64,000 bases of DNA from Phytophthora colocasiae (GCA_018806915.1 JAGKQI010000103.1:1860001-1924000), one strand, 5' to 3'; positions 39,413-53,700 are shown, counted from the first letter of the stretch. Numbers and translations are program-made. Notes: generated from the sequence alone by a model not told the origin.

Positions 39413-40462
39413 ATGACGGACAAGAGTTTCACGTTGATGGATGTGGACAAGTTTGCACGCTTCACTAGTGCTAAATTCCAAGCTGATAAGTTCTACAAGA
39501 CCATCGGATATGGACTGGGAGCTACCGGACACTTGATGGCTCGTGTTACACAGCAGGAAACGGAAACGTCCAAAGGATTCAGAGCAATTGCTTCTAATAT
39601 CTCGATGGCACGCTATGTGCTTCGCTTTACAGGCACCTTCGAGTCGGTGGAAGCGTGGAAAAACGGTTCGTGGTGCTACGGAGACGACAGTGACCATGTC
39701 AAGCGCATCGTGAGTCTGCAGGCGCTGTCCATGATCATCTACTACCCACTGGAACACGTTTCCTATATCGGATTTGTGTGAGTTTATTGAGATTTAGGAA
39801 ATTAAGATCGTTATTGAAGAGCTGTTGTTGATGATTCAGTGCACCGAAATTGCTGGACATTGACGCCATGAAGTTCTCGCGTCAGTCGTGTCAAGCTTGG
39901 GGTGTGTACATTCTTCTAGATGTGTACGCCAACGCTCTCCGGTACGTTGAAGTTGGTGACTTTGAATTAAGGTGGTCGAGTACTAATGGTAGAGTTCATT
40001 TACAGGATCCAGGCGTTGACGGCTAAGGAGAAGCAGATCAAGGAGCAGGAAGATCTTTCGGACGAAGAGGTACTACAGGTTTCTACTGTAGAATGATTGA
40101 TAACCAAATGGTTAACAAGTGTTTTTCTTCCACAGCGTGCGACTCAGCTTGCCACTATCCACGCTCGGTACGTCTAGAATTGCTGTAGCCTTCAATTGTT
40201 GTCCACTAATTGGTTTGGTTGGTTTTCGTAGCCGTCGTGAGCTGTACTACGTCCAACTCCGAAACTTCTGCTACGCCGGACCCTGCATCCACTGGTCGCT
40301 TGAGAAGGGCTTTCTTCCAGGTACTCTCGTCTTCATCACACGTGTGGATAGACTAGCTGCTCTTACTGACAGTTGATCGTTGTTTTAGACCATGTCGTTA
40401 GTTTTTTCTGTGCCGCGGAAGCCGTCATTGGCATCTGGCGTTCGTGGGTAAACACAAAGTAG
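39413..40462 (+). CDS. PEX11: peroxisomal membrane protein PEX11-like, six exons
   Basis: Exons 39413-39777, 39840-39941, 40006-40069, 40136-40167, 40232-40320 and 40389-40462 join with consistent phase to 241 residues, the usual PEX11 length. N-terminal amphipathic helices (KFARFTSAKFQADKFYKTIGYG and a SNISMARYVLRFTG segment) resemble the membrane-remodelling part of PEX11. ALSMIIYYPLEHVSYIGF is the first hydrophobic segment, and the C-terminus ends with a second (VVSFFCAAEAVIGIW). The family elongates and divides peroxisomes. A charged loop (KEKQIKEQEDLSDEE) separates the two halves. Assignment rests on pattern and length. Exon joins are my reconstruction from GT-AG sites. Confidence 0.82.
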
Positions 40463-40711
40463 AATGGGTCTCCTATCTACTTCTACGGAGGTCGGTCGAG
40501 GAAGCTAAAGAGGCAGCAATCCAAGTGAAGTTAGTTAAATGCATTTATTGCATAGTGACACGGGTTTCACGCTGGTGGGCATGCGTTACGCACCAACCTC
40601 AACAAATTGCTGTACGACCACGAACTCTTCCTGTCAATGTTAAATTGTTGCACTTTTCACGATCACGTTGAGCCGCGGAACTGCTTGAATTTCTCAGTGA
40701 ACTGGTGCCCC

Positions 40712-42752
40712 TTACTTGACAAACTCCCACTTGTTGACCATCATCTTGGAGATGCACTGTAGAGCTTGCTTCTGCACTTCAGCATTTTCATGCGTCATGA
40801 GCTTCATTGCCACCTTCTTCGCCCCGAGTCTCTTCGCGATGTGCTTGCCGTTCGGGTAGAAGCGCACGAACTCGCCCAAATCGAACAACGCCACAGAAAC
40901 CGTTTTGGGGTCATCCGACTCCAACAGTTCGATCAGCAAACTGTAACAGGACATCATTAGATAACTACCAAGCTAAATCATTCCTTCAAATACGCACCGA
41001 ATCAGCTCGAACTCTTTGTTCTCAAACGTCATGAAGTTGTCTTTCCAAAACTTGTCTGTGTGCAGTAGCCCCCAGTTAAGTGTTCCCGTCCGCAGCTCCT
41101 TCTCGTAGCGCTCCATAGTACTGTTCAAGGTAGCCAGATCATCAGTCTAACAGATTCTCTCTTCGTTAAGCAGGAAAAATACGTACTTGAGCTCTTTGTA
41201 TTCGCGAATAAGCACGTCACGGACTGCTTGAATGCCCTTAACGATATCTTCGTCAGCCCACTTTCGCTCACGCATGTTGTTCAGCGTCTTGAGCAGTCCA
41301 CTGTCGATCATCCGTTCGTTAAAGAAGCCGCTGAGTTTGCCCAGTAGGTTCTGCGTGGTATCATTATATTTCCTTAAACGTTGTGCCAGTCGTTCATTAA
41401 GACGGCCAAAGCTTACCTGAAGAGCCTCTAAGGCGACACGAACGACCTTCTCACGTGGAGCTGCTGCCACTTGCTGGACGATCGCATCCAAAGCCTTAGC
41501 AGCCACAAACTTCTCCATAGCTTCGTCGCAAAACGCCAGTGTCCACAGGATAAACGTGAGCTGGAGATATAACGTGTTGGATCTGTCAGGACTATATCGG
41601 TTCATACGTAGGCTGTTTGTAGACATACCTCATAGGCAAGTTGTGCTCGATTCTGCGAGCTCTCCAGCAAGTCTACAACTCTTTTTGGTACAACAGCAAC
41701 AGAGTCAATGCTTGCAACAAACCAGCAAAAGCGCATCTTCACTTACGGAGGTACGCCGCCAAGTTTGACGAAAACAATGCGCAGTTTCTCATTGCGGAGA
41801 AGTACCATCAGAGATGCGACCGCAGCGCGTGTTACATTGGCACGAGTCGAGTCGTTCGTTGATGTAGGCAAAGCACCCGTCTTTAATGCCTGGATTGCCC
41901 ACTGGCTCAGTGCTTCAGCATCCTCCTGACGCGGACGAATCCTGCATTTAGCGGACAGTTTTTCATAAATCTCACCTCAACTTCATTAAAACAAGAGGAT
42001 AAAAGACGCACGTAAGGAACAGAGCCAACAAGTGGCTTGCAGCGTACTGCATGTAGCCTGTGTCGTTGCGGATCATCCTCAAAAATGGAGCAGCATCCAC
42101 AGTGCTGCCTTCCGGAATGAAGAAGATCATACGCTTGTGCAGCCGCAGACCATCTACAAACCTCTCACAAGTCAGTGCTATGCATTTGCAGCAATAAAAT
42201 ACGTTTTGTTTTACCTGGTAGTAGCTCCTCCATGCGGGCCAGACAGTACTTCAGCACTGTTGGCTCCGTCACATTTTTCACCAACTTGAGTAGCGCACTG
42301 CCCACCAACGGACCAGCATCTACGCAAACCACATAAGTTCCTGCAACTCCACAGCTTTAGCTTCATTTTGACGCACCACTCATAAATTCATCCACTGCTT
42401 TGACCTAAAAAAACACTCAAAATAATAAATTACCGCATTAAAAAACGAAAAAATTCACTACACTCACATTGGTAGCACCGTCAGCACCGGGCTTAATGAC
42501 TCCCTCTAGGTCCTTCAGCGCTGTAATCTCTGTCTTCTCCAGTGAAAAACCTCCCGCACTTCCAGAATAATAATAATAATTATTATTATCAAATAGGATA
42601 ATTTCAAATCTGATTAATTAAAATAAAACACACCGCGTGTAGGTAGCCCAATTGATATCTCGGAAGCGGTGCAACGCCTCCTCCCTCGCTAACGCCACAT
42701 CCAGCGAGCCGCTGCCCGACATGTTAATAGCCACGTGGCTCTTGCTCTCCAT
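40712..42752 (-). CDS. V-type ATPase subunit H, eleven exons
   Basis: From the ATG at 42752 I can follow eleven exons by phase: the N-terminus (REEALHRFRDINWATYTR), LEKTEITALKDLEG, VKAVDEFMS, DAGPLVGSALLKLV, a long exon through GSTVDAAPFLRMIRNDTGYMQ, RPRQEDAEALSQWAI, VVDLLESSQNRAQLAYE, LTFILWTLAFCDEA, NLLGKLSGFF, TLNWGLLHTDKFWKDN, and the last exon ending WEFVK. These match the armadillo-type N-terminal domain and the C-terminal HEAT domain of Vma13/ATP6V1H, which couples and silences the V1 motor during disassembly of the proton pump. Introns are 50-100 bp. The gene diverges from the UMP-CMP kinase gene with 183 bp between ATGs. Confidence 0.9.
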
Positions 42753-43591
<839 letters not shown>

Positions 43592-43799
43592 ACACTCTGG
43601 GATACTGGAAACCTCACGACGACAGTACCCATCGTTACGGTCCACTAAGGAGCAACTTGCACACGTAAATACAAGAGAAATAAATGCTATGATGCTTCCT
43701 GGTTCATGTGACATCTACGTACGTGGCAATCAGTCTTTATCATAGGACCTATTAAATATCATTTTATTTACTGACCATCATTCTTCAAAAAACATTGAG

Positions 43800-45892
43800 A
43801 TGAGCTTCGAGGAGAGCGTCACGGCCTTCTACGTGGCGCTCGCGGAGGAGCAGTTAGACGAGGTATGCCAGGCTCTAAGTGGGATGCGCGTGTCCGCAAT
43901 ATGTTCTTCTGATGGTGACCAAGAAATTGCGGCTGTACGGGACGAAATGCTGCGAAACTGTCAAGTTAAAGCTCAAACGCTGCAAGCCACCGCGCTCTCT
44001 CGTCTCCAACAGGCTTGTACGGGCTCCGACGTGGATGTGGACGCTGCATTGACAGCCTTTGCACGTTGCTCAGCTCTGGGAGCCGCAGATGAAGCAGCAG
44101 CCAAGTTTTCGAGCTGTTTAAGCCGCATTTTCGCTACCCAAGCAAAGGCCAGTATGGATCACGTGCGGAGCAGCAAACAGACCGCGAAAGTCAACGAACA
44201 TGGCTACATTGATCGGGCTTTCTACGTTGAAGCTTTAAGTGAGCTGCTTACAGGAGCTACGGACATTATGAATGCTGTAGCAGACGTGACAGGGGAGATA
44301 CAAGTGCTCAAGCAAATTTTAGAGCCAATCCATGCCTCGTGTGCTGATATCACACTGGAAATGGTGCAAATGTATGCGGGAGACGCTAGGATGGCAGCGT
44401 GGGAACGTCGAGCGAACTCACAAGCTCAAAGAGACCCGAGACAAGTGCTGGAAGGAGACGACGTGGAAGCGGACGAGAGTCTCCAGATGATCGACTTGTT
44501 CCTGGATGAATTGGCGTTTATTATTCGTGTGCTGGCGAGTTACACGGCGTTCCTGGCTACGGTGTGTGAAGGACTGGGACAAGATGCTACTGGTGGATTC
44601 CAAGTGAAAGTACAGGAGTTGTGTGGAGTCTACGTGCTGTTGGAGAGGTTTTACGTGTTTCAGTCAGTTCACAAAGCGACGGCTATTGGTGAGCCGCAGG
44701 AACTGGAGCATGGAGTCTACGTGTCCAGTGTTGTTGAAGACGTGTCGTTCGTACTCAATAAGGCGTTCTTCAGGGCTTCGCAATGGTGCGTTAGAAGAAG
44801 TTTTGATGATTCTTTGACTATTTACTTACTTGTGTCTTTGGATGTGCTTGTAGTATGAATTACCACACTGCTCTGTCTATTGTGATCGCGCTGGTAGATG
44901 CGTTGGAATCACAGTACTTGCCAGCTATCTTGGCATTACCCAGTCGGCCGTGTGTGATCCCGTTGAGCCCCATCGATGCAACATCTGCAGCTTCGAATAG
45001 CCACGACAATGGTCTTGATGACGATGCTAACGGCGGAAACGAAGTGTCCTTCTCGGACATGCTGCTGCAGGTTGTAGACGAAGATCTGGCGCGAACGTTG
45101 CAAGAGGAAGCGAGGCTCATTATGACCATCAACTCGGCCTTCATGAGTGGCGAATTCGTTCGTGGACTGCAGGAGAAAATTGAAGAGTACTCAAGCGTGG
45201 GCTTCCCTAATGACGCGCCTATTCTCGAGTGTCTGCCAACGCCCATCCACGATTTGACGGAAGCTTTTCACTCCATTGTATCCAACGAAGTCCAGGAAGT
45301 GCTGTCTCGATCACTACGCAAGCGGCTGCTGGAAGTGATTCAGCTCCAGATGGATGAACAATTGAAGTATGTGCTGACTTCAGCAGAATACGATGCCTTT
45401 GGCTCTCGGGGCTCCCCTTTGTTGCGGTTGGTTGAGCAAGAGATCATGAAAAACCGAGAACTACAGCGGTACGAGCGTGCTCTTTGCAGTACGCCCTTTG
45501 AAGACCTGGTAGAAGCAGTCACTCAGGAGCTCACGTCGTGCTTGGAGCGTGCGCTACTTAAATCCAAGAAGCCATGCAATGACTTGGGAGCACTCCAGCT
45601 AGAGCGAGAGCTTACGGATATCCTAGCACGTGTGTCTACACTCGTGCCTCAGAAGAGTTTGCGTTCAGCCTTCACCCGGCTATTCCAAGTTGTGTTCATA
45701 TTGAACCTGATGCAGCCTTTGCATGTGCTGGACTACCTCTCCAGCATCCGCGAGGAACTGCCTCTAGAGACCATCACCACGCTGTTACAGATGCGCGTCG
45801 ATTTTAAAGAGCAGGATGTTGCTCGAGCGATCGATCAGATGAGAAAGGGGGAAAGCAAGACAAAATCTGTGAAAGTGTCTCGACCGTTTTGA
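43800..45892 (+). CDS. conserved oligomeric Golgi complex subunit 4 (COG4), two exons
   Basis: Exon 1 (43800-44785) and exon 2 (44854-45892) join in phase 2 across a 68-bp intron to 674 residues. The N-terminal part (to about 150) is helical with the DHVRSSKQ and AFYVEALSELLTGATDIMNA regions. The middle (ILEPIHASCADITLEMVQMY) and the later block YVSSVVEDVSFVLNKAFFRASQWC match COG4. COG4 is a core of lobe A that tethers vesicles recycling within the Golgi and binds SNARE/Sly1-type proteins. The protein is about 110 residues shorter than animal COG4. The RIDY-type start and C-terminus look compact rather than truncated. Confidence 0.85.
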
Positions 45893-46137
45893 AGTGTCAA
45901 CGCTTTGACATGCATCGAATTAAGGTCTGTGGAATGACATCGGTTGGAGTTTTCAATACAAAATGCGAATTACCACTGGGACGGGGATTATCACTGGGAC
46001 GTGGATGTTTTTTTCTGCCGGTCGTTAGTTGAAGGCATGAACAGGTCCTGAAATCTACCACTCAGACTTTCACTCTGTCGAAGACTATAAGCGAGGAAGA
46101 GACGCCAATTCGCATCCCTGAAAAAAGGAAGTCACGG

Positions 46138-46713
46138 ATGCAGAAAGACATGCCCTACGCATCGAGCACCCCTACAAGCGGGCAATTGAGAGTGCTGGTT
46201 CAGTTGGATGAATCCTACTCTGGGCGGGCTGGACACAAATGGGAGACAATTGAAACCCAGATGAATAAATCCTTCGCTGGCCTGGCTGTCAAACGGAAAA
46301 GATTGATAAGTATCTGCAGTAAAGTGAGGAAGAAGCAAGAGATCCAAGAACTGGTGAGGTTCAAGAACTAATATGGAGAATGCCAGACGACGATCTCTCG
46401 TCTTCAAGAAGAAGTTCATCACGAAAGAGAAAACGCCAAACAAGCTGTACTAGACAAAGAAATTCTTAATGCGATGTCAGAGCAGTGGAGGGTGAAGTCG
46501 GAGAAGCTCGCGGAGGAGTTGCAGTTGTCTAAGAAGGAGACTGCAGAAGCAGAAAAGCGAGCCAAGAAACAGTCGAAGCAGGACGCCAAGACCAAGGAAG
46601 GTCTGGAGGCGCAGGTGAAGAGCTGGAAACGTAAGTATGAGATCACGAACGCATTGCTGAAGAAGGAGAAGGAAACGAGCGAGTTCCTCCGTGAAGCCGT
46701 GCACCAGGACTAA
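46138..46713 (+). pseudogene. coiled-coil ORF split by one in-frame stop, unknown
   Basis: A single frame of 191 codons runs from the ATG at 46138 to a stop at 46711-46713, broken only by TAA at 46369-46371. The first part has a possible SANT/Myb-like stretch (GHKWETIETQMNKSF) and then KKQEIQEL. After the stop the same frame continues as long coiled coil rich in Lys, Glu and Ala (SEKLAEELQLSKKETAEAEKRA onward). The same heptad character on both sides argues that the stop interrupts one ancestral protein. I do not recognise the family. A sequencing error or recoding cannot be excluded. Confidence 0.5.
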
Positions 46714-47159
46714 GTTTTTTTTTTTCAGTTTTGTTAGTTTGTTGTGCTATCTGTCAGACAAGCAATGAGTATACTATTTTACCCTCCAGCCCGGTCAGTT
46801 ATCTGTCCGTTCACGACCATCATTAAAGAAGGCGAGCACGTTTCTTGTCACTCATGATTTAGCCGTGAAAACCCTGCAATAGCGAGCAGGTCAATGCTAA
46901 AAATCATTTTTGATCCAGTAAATATAATGTACCAGCTCATGTAAGATGAGAAGCCGAGCATCTCTCGGACAGCGGAGATGTTACCCGCTGTGGCATTGTA
47001 TCGTGTCATGTAGAATAGTGTGCATTTTTCCCTGTGACCGAGTGCTGTTTTTTAAACTTATTTAAAAAAAAGCATAGTCGGTAACGAGAACTTTCTTGTT
47101 ATTACTTCAAGCAAAAAATCGGAATCCTACCGCGCAGAGATCCGCAAGTTATCCAGTGT
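46714..47159. other. intergenic, no gene seen
   Basis: The stretch is 3' of the coiled-coil ORF and of the MFS gene. It has a T-rich tract at 46715 and AT-rich sequence near 47050-47070. Confidence 0.5.
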
Positions 47160-48817
47160 TTACGATGATGTGACGACTGCAGGCTTTGGCGTCTCCACCA
47201 GGATGAAATCTCCATCGAATGAGACGGAGGATGCTGAAAGTTCTTCAGATGCATCAGTCGTTGGTGTAATGGCCGCTGGCTGGTGTCGAGATTCGGTTTT
47301 ATGGCTGTTGGAAAAGTGAGATCCGAGCTTCACGAAGATCCCTGAAAGCACCGACGCCACCACGAGAGATGTCGCCCACACGAGGTATCCAGCGCCGCCA
47401 ATAACATTGCCCATGACGGCACTGGAGAGACCTGTCGAGAAATACCCGACTGCGTGCATGATACCCGTGGCTCCAGCTGCGATATCTTGAGGAAGATCTG
47501 TTGGTACCGTGTAGCTCAATAAGGTGTAGTTTCCCAGAATAAAAACACTTGAGAAGAACGTGAGAACTCCGAGCGCCACGACGCTGCAAGTCGAACTTAC
47601 GAGGTAAATAATAGCGAGTACGACGGCCTGTAGCAGTGAGAAAATGAAGATTGGCTTGACCCGATTCGACTGGAACAAGGCGTCACTGATCCATCCACAG
47701 AGAATTCCTCCAATAAACCCTCCAATAGTCCATGCACCGCCGATAATGGCTGTATCACTCGAAGTAAGCGGTTCAGATCGTACATCGTCGAAAAAGGAGA
47801 GGAACCAATTGAGGAATCCATCACGAACCCAACAGAGGAAGAACAAAGCTACCAGGTAACCAAGGAACGTAAAGTTCTTCAGTAATTGCTTCATTTGTTG
47901 TCGAGGAGTAAGAACCTCCTGCTCCTCTCCACAAGACATACACTGAGACTCGATCTGTGCTGAACATGTCGATAACTCGTCGGTTGAGAAGTGATTCGTA
48001 TCGGCAGGTGAGCTCTTCACGAGCAATAGAACAACAACCGACATCACTAGAAGAGCGGCACCAGGGATGATGAACACGTAGGACCAGCCAAGTGACTCGA
48101 TTATACTGCTTCCAGTGCCTAGTGATAGATAATATCCGCTCGTCAACATAACGTTGAAGATGCCGGCAAAGACCCCTCGTTCGCTTGCCTCGTACCACGC
48201 TGCGTTGATCTTCACTACAGCACTGGTACCAAAACCCTGCATAAGTACGTTCAATGCGTAGAACAGTATGAAGAGGATCTGCTCAAGGGGAGGCGATCCG
48301 TGGCTAAGGAAAACCATTCCAAGTGCTAAATTACAGAGAGCAGCACCAACACAAGCGACTAGCATGCCGTTCCGACCTCCGATACGGTCGGTGATCTGTC
48401 CAGTAATAGGGGCACTCACTGCGTATGCCCAAGACCCAGCCGATAGAACCCTGTAGCAGAAGATGCAGCAGTTAGTAGAGTATTCTTGGGAAGTTGAGCA
48501 CTGAGTAACGTACCAACCCATGTAAACCGAAGAGTAGCCAAGTTGATTGCGAACTGATGACACGTTGCCAGCAGCCACGTTGTATCGAGCCATGTAGAAT
48601 GCAGCGTAAGCTACTCCCATAGGAAACCAGTTCTGTAGTCGTCGCCATCTGCAGCAAATGTATTAGTGACGGAACGATGGTAAAACGGTGTTATCTTGTC
48701 GTACCTGTAGGCTCTTGAGTGCAGTTTTTTTCCCTGAGGACTCAACGCAACATCATATACGACACTGCAGCTGATGAACACGAGGATCAAGAGTGAAATA
48801 GCGATCTGGACGTCCAT
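47160..48817 (-). CDS. MFS transporter, organophosphate:phosphate antiporter (glycerol-3-phosphate) type, three exons
   Basis: Exon 1 (48817-48705), exon 2 (48648-48514) and exon 3 (48450-47160) join by phase to 512 residues. A short hydrophobic start precedes WRRLQNWFPMGVAYAAFYMARYNV, the Arg-rich loop and Tyr-rich TM1 of GlpT/SLC37 proteins. The A-motif-like SAPITGQITDRIGGRN and MQGFGTSAVVKINAAWYEASERG match OPA family blocks in TM2-5. A cytoplasmic loop of about 50 residues separates the two six-helix halves, and the C-terminal tail is hydrophilic. OPA members exchange sugar phosphates for phosphate at plasma or ER membranes. The exact substrate cannot be read from sequence. Confidence 0.9.
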
Positions 48818-49966
48818 TGTTGAAGGTTGTTTGGCTTGCCCAGGACGAGGCAAATGTGGAAATGACCAAGCTCGAAAAGCGCCATTGGGGGGTCAGCACT
48901 GCAATCTGATGCACTATGCGATGCAGCAACACTTGCGTGACTTCTCGCACGTGCGGCGTCACAAGGGCTTCTTTCTGAGCGCAGAGCGCGTAGTCCAGCT
49001 CTCCACCAGTTATTGAGGTTGAAGTGTACGTAACGGCCATGGAATATTCGTAACCCACCCTGTGGACCAATCAGCGTTTTCGGAACCCCTCCAGACAACC
49101 AATGAATGATGAGTACCGGTTTCGCTACTTGACTTCAACCGTTACCACAGTCATCCATTCTTGTGCGGCGAAGTATGTAGTGCTGTATTTGGACACCATA
49201 CCTTCGGATTAAAAACTACCTAGAGCGAAATATATTTTCTGCCAGACGGTGAAGTTTGCTATCTGGTATCTGAAGTAGAGAGATTGCTTCAGTCGTATCA
49301 TCGTGAGGCAAGGCAAAGTTCCTCGGTCAGATGAGACTCGTGTGTCCAATGACTGCCTGCGACGTGTTGCTTCGCCCTTGTATGATCTTTAGGGTCACAT
49401 CCTTTTGCAGACTGTCGACTCGTTATTGCAATACAACGCCATTGGCCAATGCGAGGTGACCGAGTCTCTTACGCCGTCAATCTACAAGTAAGTGTCATAC
49501 GCTACAGGCTTTGTTGCCTAAGTATCACATGAGCGTATCTTCGTACTCGATGGATGCCGTCAAAGATATTAGAAAACAACAGAGAACGACAGCTACCAAA
49601 ACCAAATACTGGTCGTTTCAAGCAGTATGACGCGAAAAGCGCCTTCTCGTTAAGTAATGAGGTCCGAATGAAGACGGACAACAGTTCGTTTATAGCATGT
49701 AGGCTTCTGTAGGTATAAAGTGAAATGGAAAGCCGCTTGATCTCACTCAAAAAATGAGGTCCGAATGAATTCTTGTCTATCTGCTAAAAACGTTGTCGTC
49801 CACACAATGTAGGCCCTACAGTGGTCGGGTCTCTTGTCGAATCCTTTCATCAGGTATCGCCACCGACGGTTCTGAAGTAACGCTAGTTCCACGGGCGTAA
49901 TCTACTTTCGTGCTAAGTACGAACGAGAAGATTCAGCCAGTTTTAAAAACGAGAGGTAAAAAAAAC
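48818..49966. other. intergenic, no gene seen
   Basis: The 1.15-kb stretch lies between the divergent MFS and Rieske genes. Only short frames lacking domains are open. The direct repeat AATGAGGTCCGAATGAA occurs twice (near 49657 and 49753). Confidence 0.5.
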
Positions 49967-50536
49967 ATGTCAAGTGAGCTGCTGACCTTCGAGTTCGTGT
50001 GTAAGTTATCGGAGCTGCCGCCTCGAGCCAAGAAATGCGTCGAGTTACCGACGTCGCACCGCAGTGTGATGCTGCTGAATATCGACAGCCAAGTGTTCTG
50101 TATGGACCAAGCATGTTATCGTAAGGGGGGAGTTAATAATTGCGCATTCTGGTGGTGATACACTAATATTTTTTGAAACATTGCAGACCATGGTGGACCT
50201 CTGGTCAATGGAGACATTGAGGAAATGGGAGGAAAAACTACAATTAAGTGTCCTTGGCATGCCTACCGTATCGCAGTGGAGACAGGGGAAGGACTCTACA
50301 AAGGAGTGGATATGACGATGACTCCTGCTGGGAAACTACAGCGATCAAGTCCTAGAGTCAAATCCAAGGGTATTAAACAACGAACGCACTTCGTAGAGCT
50401 GCGTAATGATGGACAAGACATCTACGTGGCGGATTCTTCTGTTATTCCAGGTAAGGAAAATAGTTTTAAGAGCAAAAAGGAGACGTTGTATTCACTGACC
50501 CTCGTCAAAATGTCCGATGTGAAGGTGCTTCAATGA
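49967..50536 (+). CDS. Rieske [2Fe-2S] domain protein, RFESD-like, two exons
   Basis: Exon 1 (49967-50120) and exon 2 (50187-50536) join in phase 1 to 167 residues. The Rieske cluster ligands are complete: the first box reads C-Y-H at the splice join and the second C-P-W-H, about 20 residues apart. Exon 1 begins with an ordinary beta-rich lead-in (FEFVCKLSELPPRAKKCVEL). No catalytic domain of an oxygenase follows, so this is a small soluble ferredoxin-type protein like animal RFESD, likely an electron carrier. An earlier ATG at 49910 adds 19 residues. A GTAAGG at 50451 within exon 2 could be a further splice donor, which would change the last 30 residues. Confidence 0.85.
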
Positions 50537-50755
50537 TCGAGTCGGATCTGTACGCGTTCCGAACTGCCAATATCCCCGAGGCCGCCAAGAAGGGTGAGGT
50601 GAGGATCCACTCCCGCTTCGAATAGACCAGCAATGCACCAGTAGAGATGAGATCATCACTCCATCCGCTGCGAAGGGCCAGCGAGGCGCTTTTTAATTTA
50701 TTGCAGGTGCCGTCATCTTCTTGCTCGCGTGACTGTAGTGTCGTCTACGAACAGC

Positions 50756-53700
50756 TCAAAGTAACGACTTGGTCACTATTCGTGCAGCCTCAGCACGAAC
50801 AAAAAGCTTCGGGCGGACATACGGTTTCTGACTCAGCAACCAGTAGTTGGCATCCTCCATCGTCACTTGGTTGTCCACCATGCGAGGTGCATGCTTCGCA
50901 GAAATACTCTCATTAACGCGACCATCCACTTTCACCACGCCACTCTTTTCGTGCTGCAGCAGGCGCTCCTTCATGTCCTTTACAGCGAGTTCTTCGATGT
51001 CCATTTCTGCCTCGTCCCTCTCGTCTTGGTTCAGTTTGCTGCGGTCCACTTTCTTTCGCTTCTTGGCTCGTTCCCTCTCAAACTGCTCCTCTCGCCTAGC
51101 GTCCTCAAGGAGTTGCGATCGCAGCACCAGATCCTCTTGCCGTAACTTCGCAAATGAGTCTTCGCAGCTCACACGCAATATATCCGTCGCAGTAAGTTCC
51201 ATATGACCTCCAGACCGAATATCCATCATGGTTCCAATCCTCTGTGCCTTGTGCAATGCCTCTACTGACTGCACTAAGGAGTCGCCACGCTGTTTCGAGA
51301 CCTCCACCATCTCCTCGATTACTTGCTTCAGATACTCGTGGAGAGCGTAAGCCATCACGTCGCTGGTTTGCGCTCCAAGCTCCACACCTGTCCGTCGACC
51401 AGCCTCACGCATTTGAGTGCGTAGCTTCTCATAATTAAATAAGTCCTTCTCCACCCACTCTTCTTTCTTGCACGGCAACTGTTCCGCCATACGTACACGA
51501 CGCACGCCGCCTTCCATCATGATCCTGCGCTCCGTGCCCAACTCGATGTTCGTGTGTGTAAGAACATCAGCCTCCTTCCGAATGTCCGCTACGCTCGCCT
51601 GAGCGAGTTCTTGGCCGACCAACTCAGATGCAGCAGCGCTCAATGCTGCTACCTCTGCAGCTGTTGCTTTGCCCCGACTTGTAGAATTCGTACGTGGTTT
51701 CTTCATAGGAGAGCGAGGTGTCGGCGACACAGCAATGCTATTGCGCTTGCTCAATCCAGAAGGTGACGCAGTCACGAGGGGGGCGGTAGTGCTCACAGTG
51801 GGGACAGAAGGCTTTAGGAGTTGTGGATGTGGAGACGGTGCTGGGCTTGGTGTTGGTAATATCGGCAACAGCCCAATCTTGCACATCGGACAGTTTGCAG
51901 TGTTGTTCTTCGCTACGCACGTCTTGTAGTGGCCGTACACTTGTTTGTACGTTTTCGCGCGAGCCTGGCAGAGCATAAAAGAATGAGTATCGTTATGCCA
52001 CGTCGAGCGAAAGGATACTATTCGTACATACCGGTGGATTCGGCGAGCTCATCTGCTTCATAATTGCCTTCGATTCTGCGCACTCTTCACCAACAGGGCA
52101 TGCACTAGTTGTGCACTTCTCCACGTGCAGAATCAACTGCAGCAGACGTCCGTACTCCTGTGTCATGTTAGCTGTCACATTCTTCTGCTGTGGCTTGGCA
52201 ATTGCGGCAGAAGCTATTGTCGTCGTGGTTATCGGAATGCTTGATGCTGCAGAAGAAGGTCCAGGAGATGAGCTGTTTGTCCTAGGTAAAGATGAATTTG
52301 AGCCTTTACGTTTCAGAGGATACGCACCGGGAGTTCGGGTAGCAGCACTCTTCGGAGATTTCGCCTTTACATGTTTCTTAGCCTTGTTCACTGCGGAAGA
52401 GAGAGGCGTGTTGTCGTCGTCATCATCGCTGCCTACACCACGTGCAGCCTGAGCTGCCTTCGCCTTTGCCGCTAAAGTAGCTTGATTCTGCACGTACGTA
52501 CGCCTCAAACCATCGCAAAAAGGAATCGAACAGTGATCTGTAATACCCACTGCACACTCCTTTGCGTGGTACTTCACCAATCCCTTCAACTGTTCACAAT
52601 GTGAACAGCCATTCGCTCCCCCACAGGACAAGCTGTGCTTGAACACGCGGCGTACATCATCACACTTTTTCACTTGGCAAACACTGTGTGCCAGTGAACA
52701 AGTCGCTGCATGCGACAGCAACTTCTTGGCGAAAATAATCTTCTCCAACGCTTCATTCCTGGATTGAGCAACAGCTGAAGCTGCATTCGGAGATGACGTA
52801 GTTGAGCTTGTCGCGCTGCCACTAGTTGCCGCCGGCTCAGGTTTCACACCAGCCGCTGGCGTCTTCGCTGGTGGCGTGCTAACCGTTCCTGGAGGTGGCT
52901 GAAGTGATTTTGGCAGCGTAACAGCAGCAGCAATCGACGACGGCATCGCTACAGGTGCTGCAGCAATAGGTCTTGTGTTGGGAGCAATGGCGGTAACCTT
53001 TGGCGAGGCAGTCGTACTAGCAGGTGTAATCCCCACTGGCCTTGCCGTCAATGGTCTTCCAGGAGAAATCGCCGTGGGCATTCCAGCCGCTGCAGGCTCT
53101 GGTTTCACAGCATTAAAAGCTCCCTAAAAGATCCACAACAAATTAAGTTAGCGCAGATATCAAAAGTGTTATAAAACTGCAATGCTCCACCGGTGCGTTT
53201 GCAGTCGGGAAGGTCCTGGTCAAGTCCATCTTCTGGATGACGTTGGCGAAGATCGCGTCACCTGCGATCCGCTTGATAATGTCCACAATAGTCTTAATAT
53301 CATTGCCGTTACCCTTCCGCATCTCCGAGTGCAGCTGTGCGTACTGTTCCACCGGTAGCATTTGCTTCAGTAGCGCAAACATCTGCTGGAACATTTGCTG
53401 TCCCGATCCTGGCGCTTTTTTTCCGGGTGTGGAAGCCAGAGGCTTCGCTGCTACGGCCGGAGTGGGTGCTAAAGGCTGTGGTCGAATCGGCGTCGTCGTT
53501 GTAGACGGTGTAAGAGGCTTAGATGCAGAAGGGGCAGGAGGCGTAGGTGTTAATAGACCCCCTGGAGGCGCTACAGCCCCGGCAAGAGGAACACCGCTGT
53601 ACGAGCGCATGGTGGACATGGAGGCTGTGTGTTTTGGGGCGTTTCAGAGCACACAGAGCGTTATAAGAGACGAGAAAGGTATGGTTAGAGAGAGGAGACG

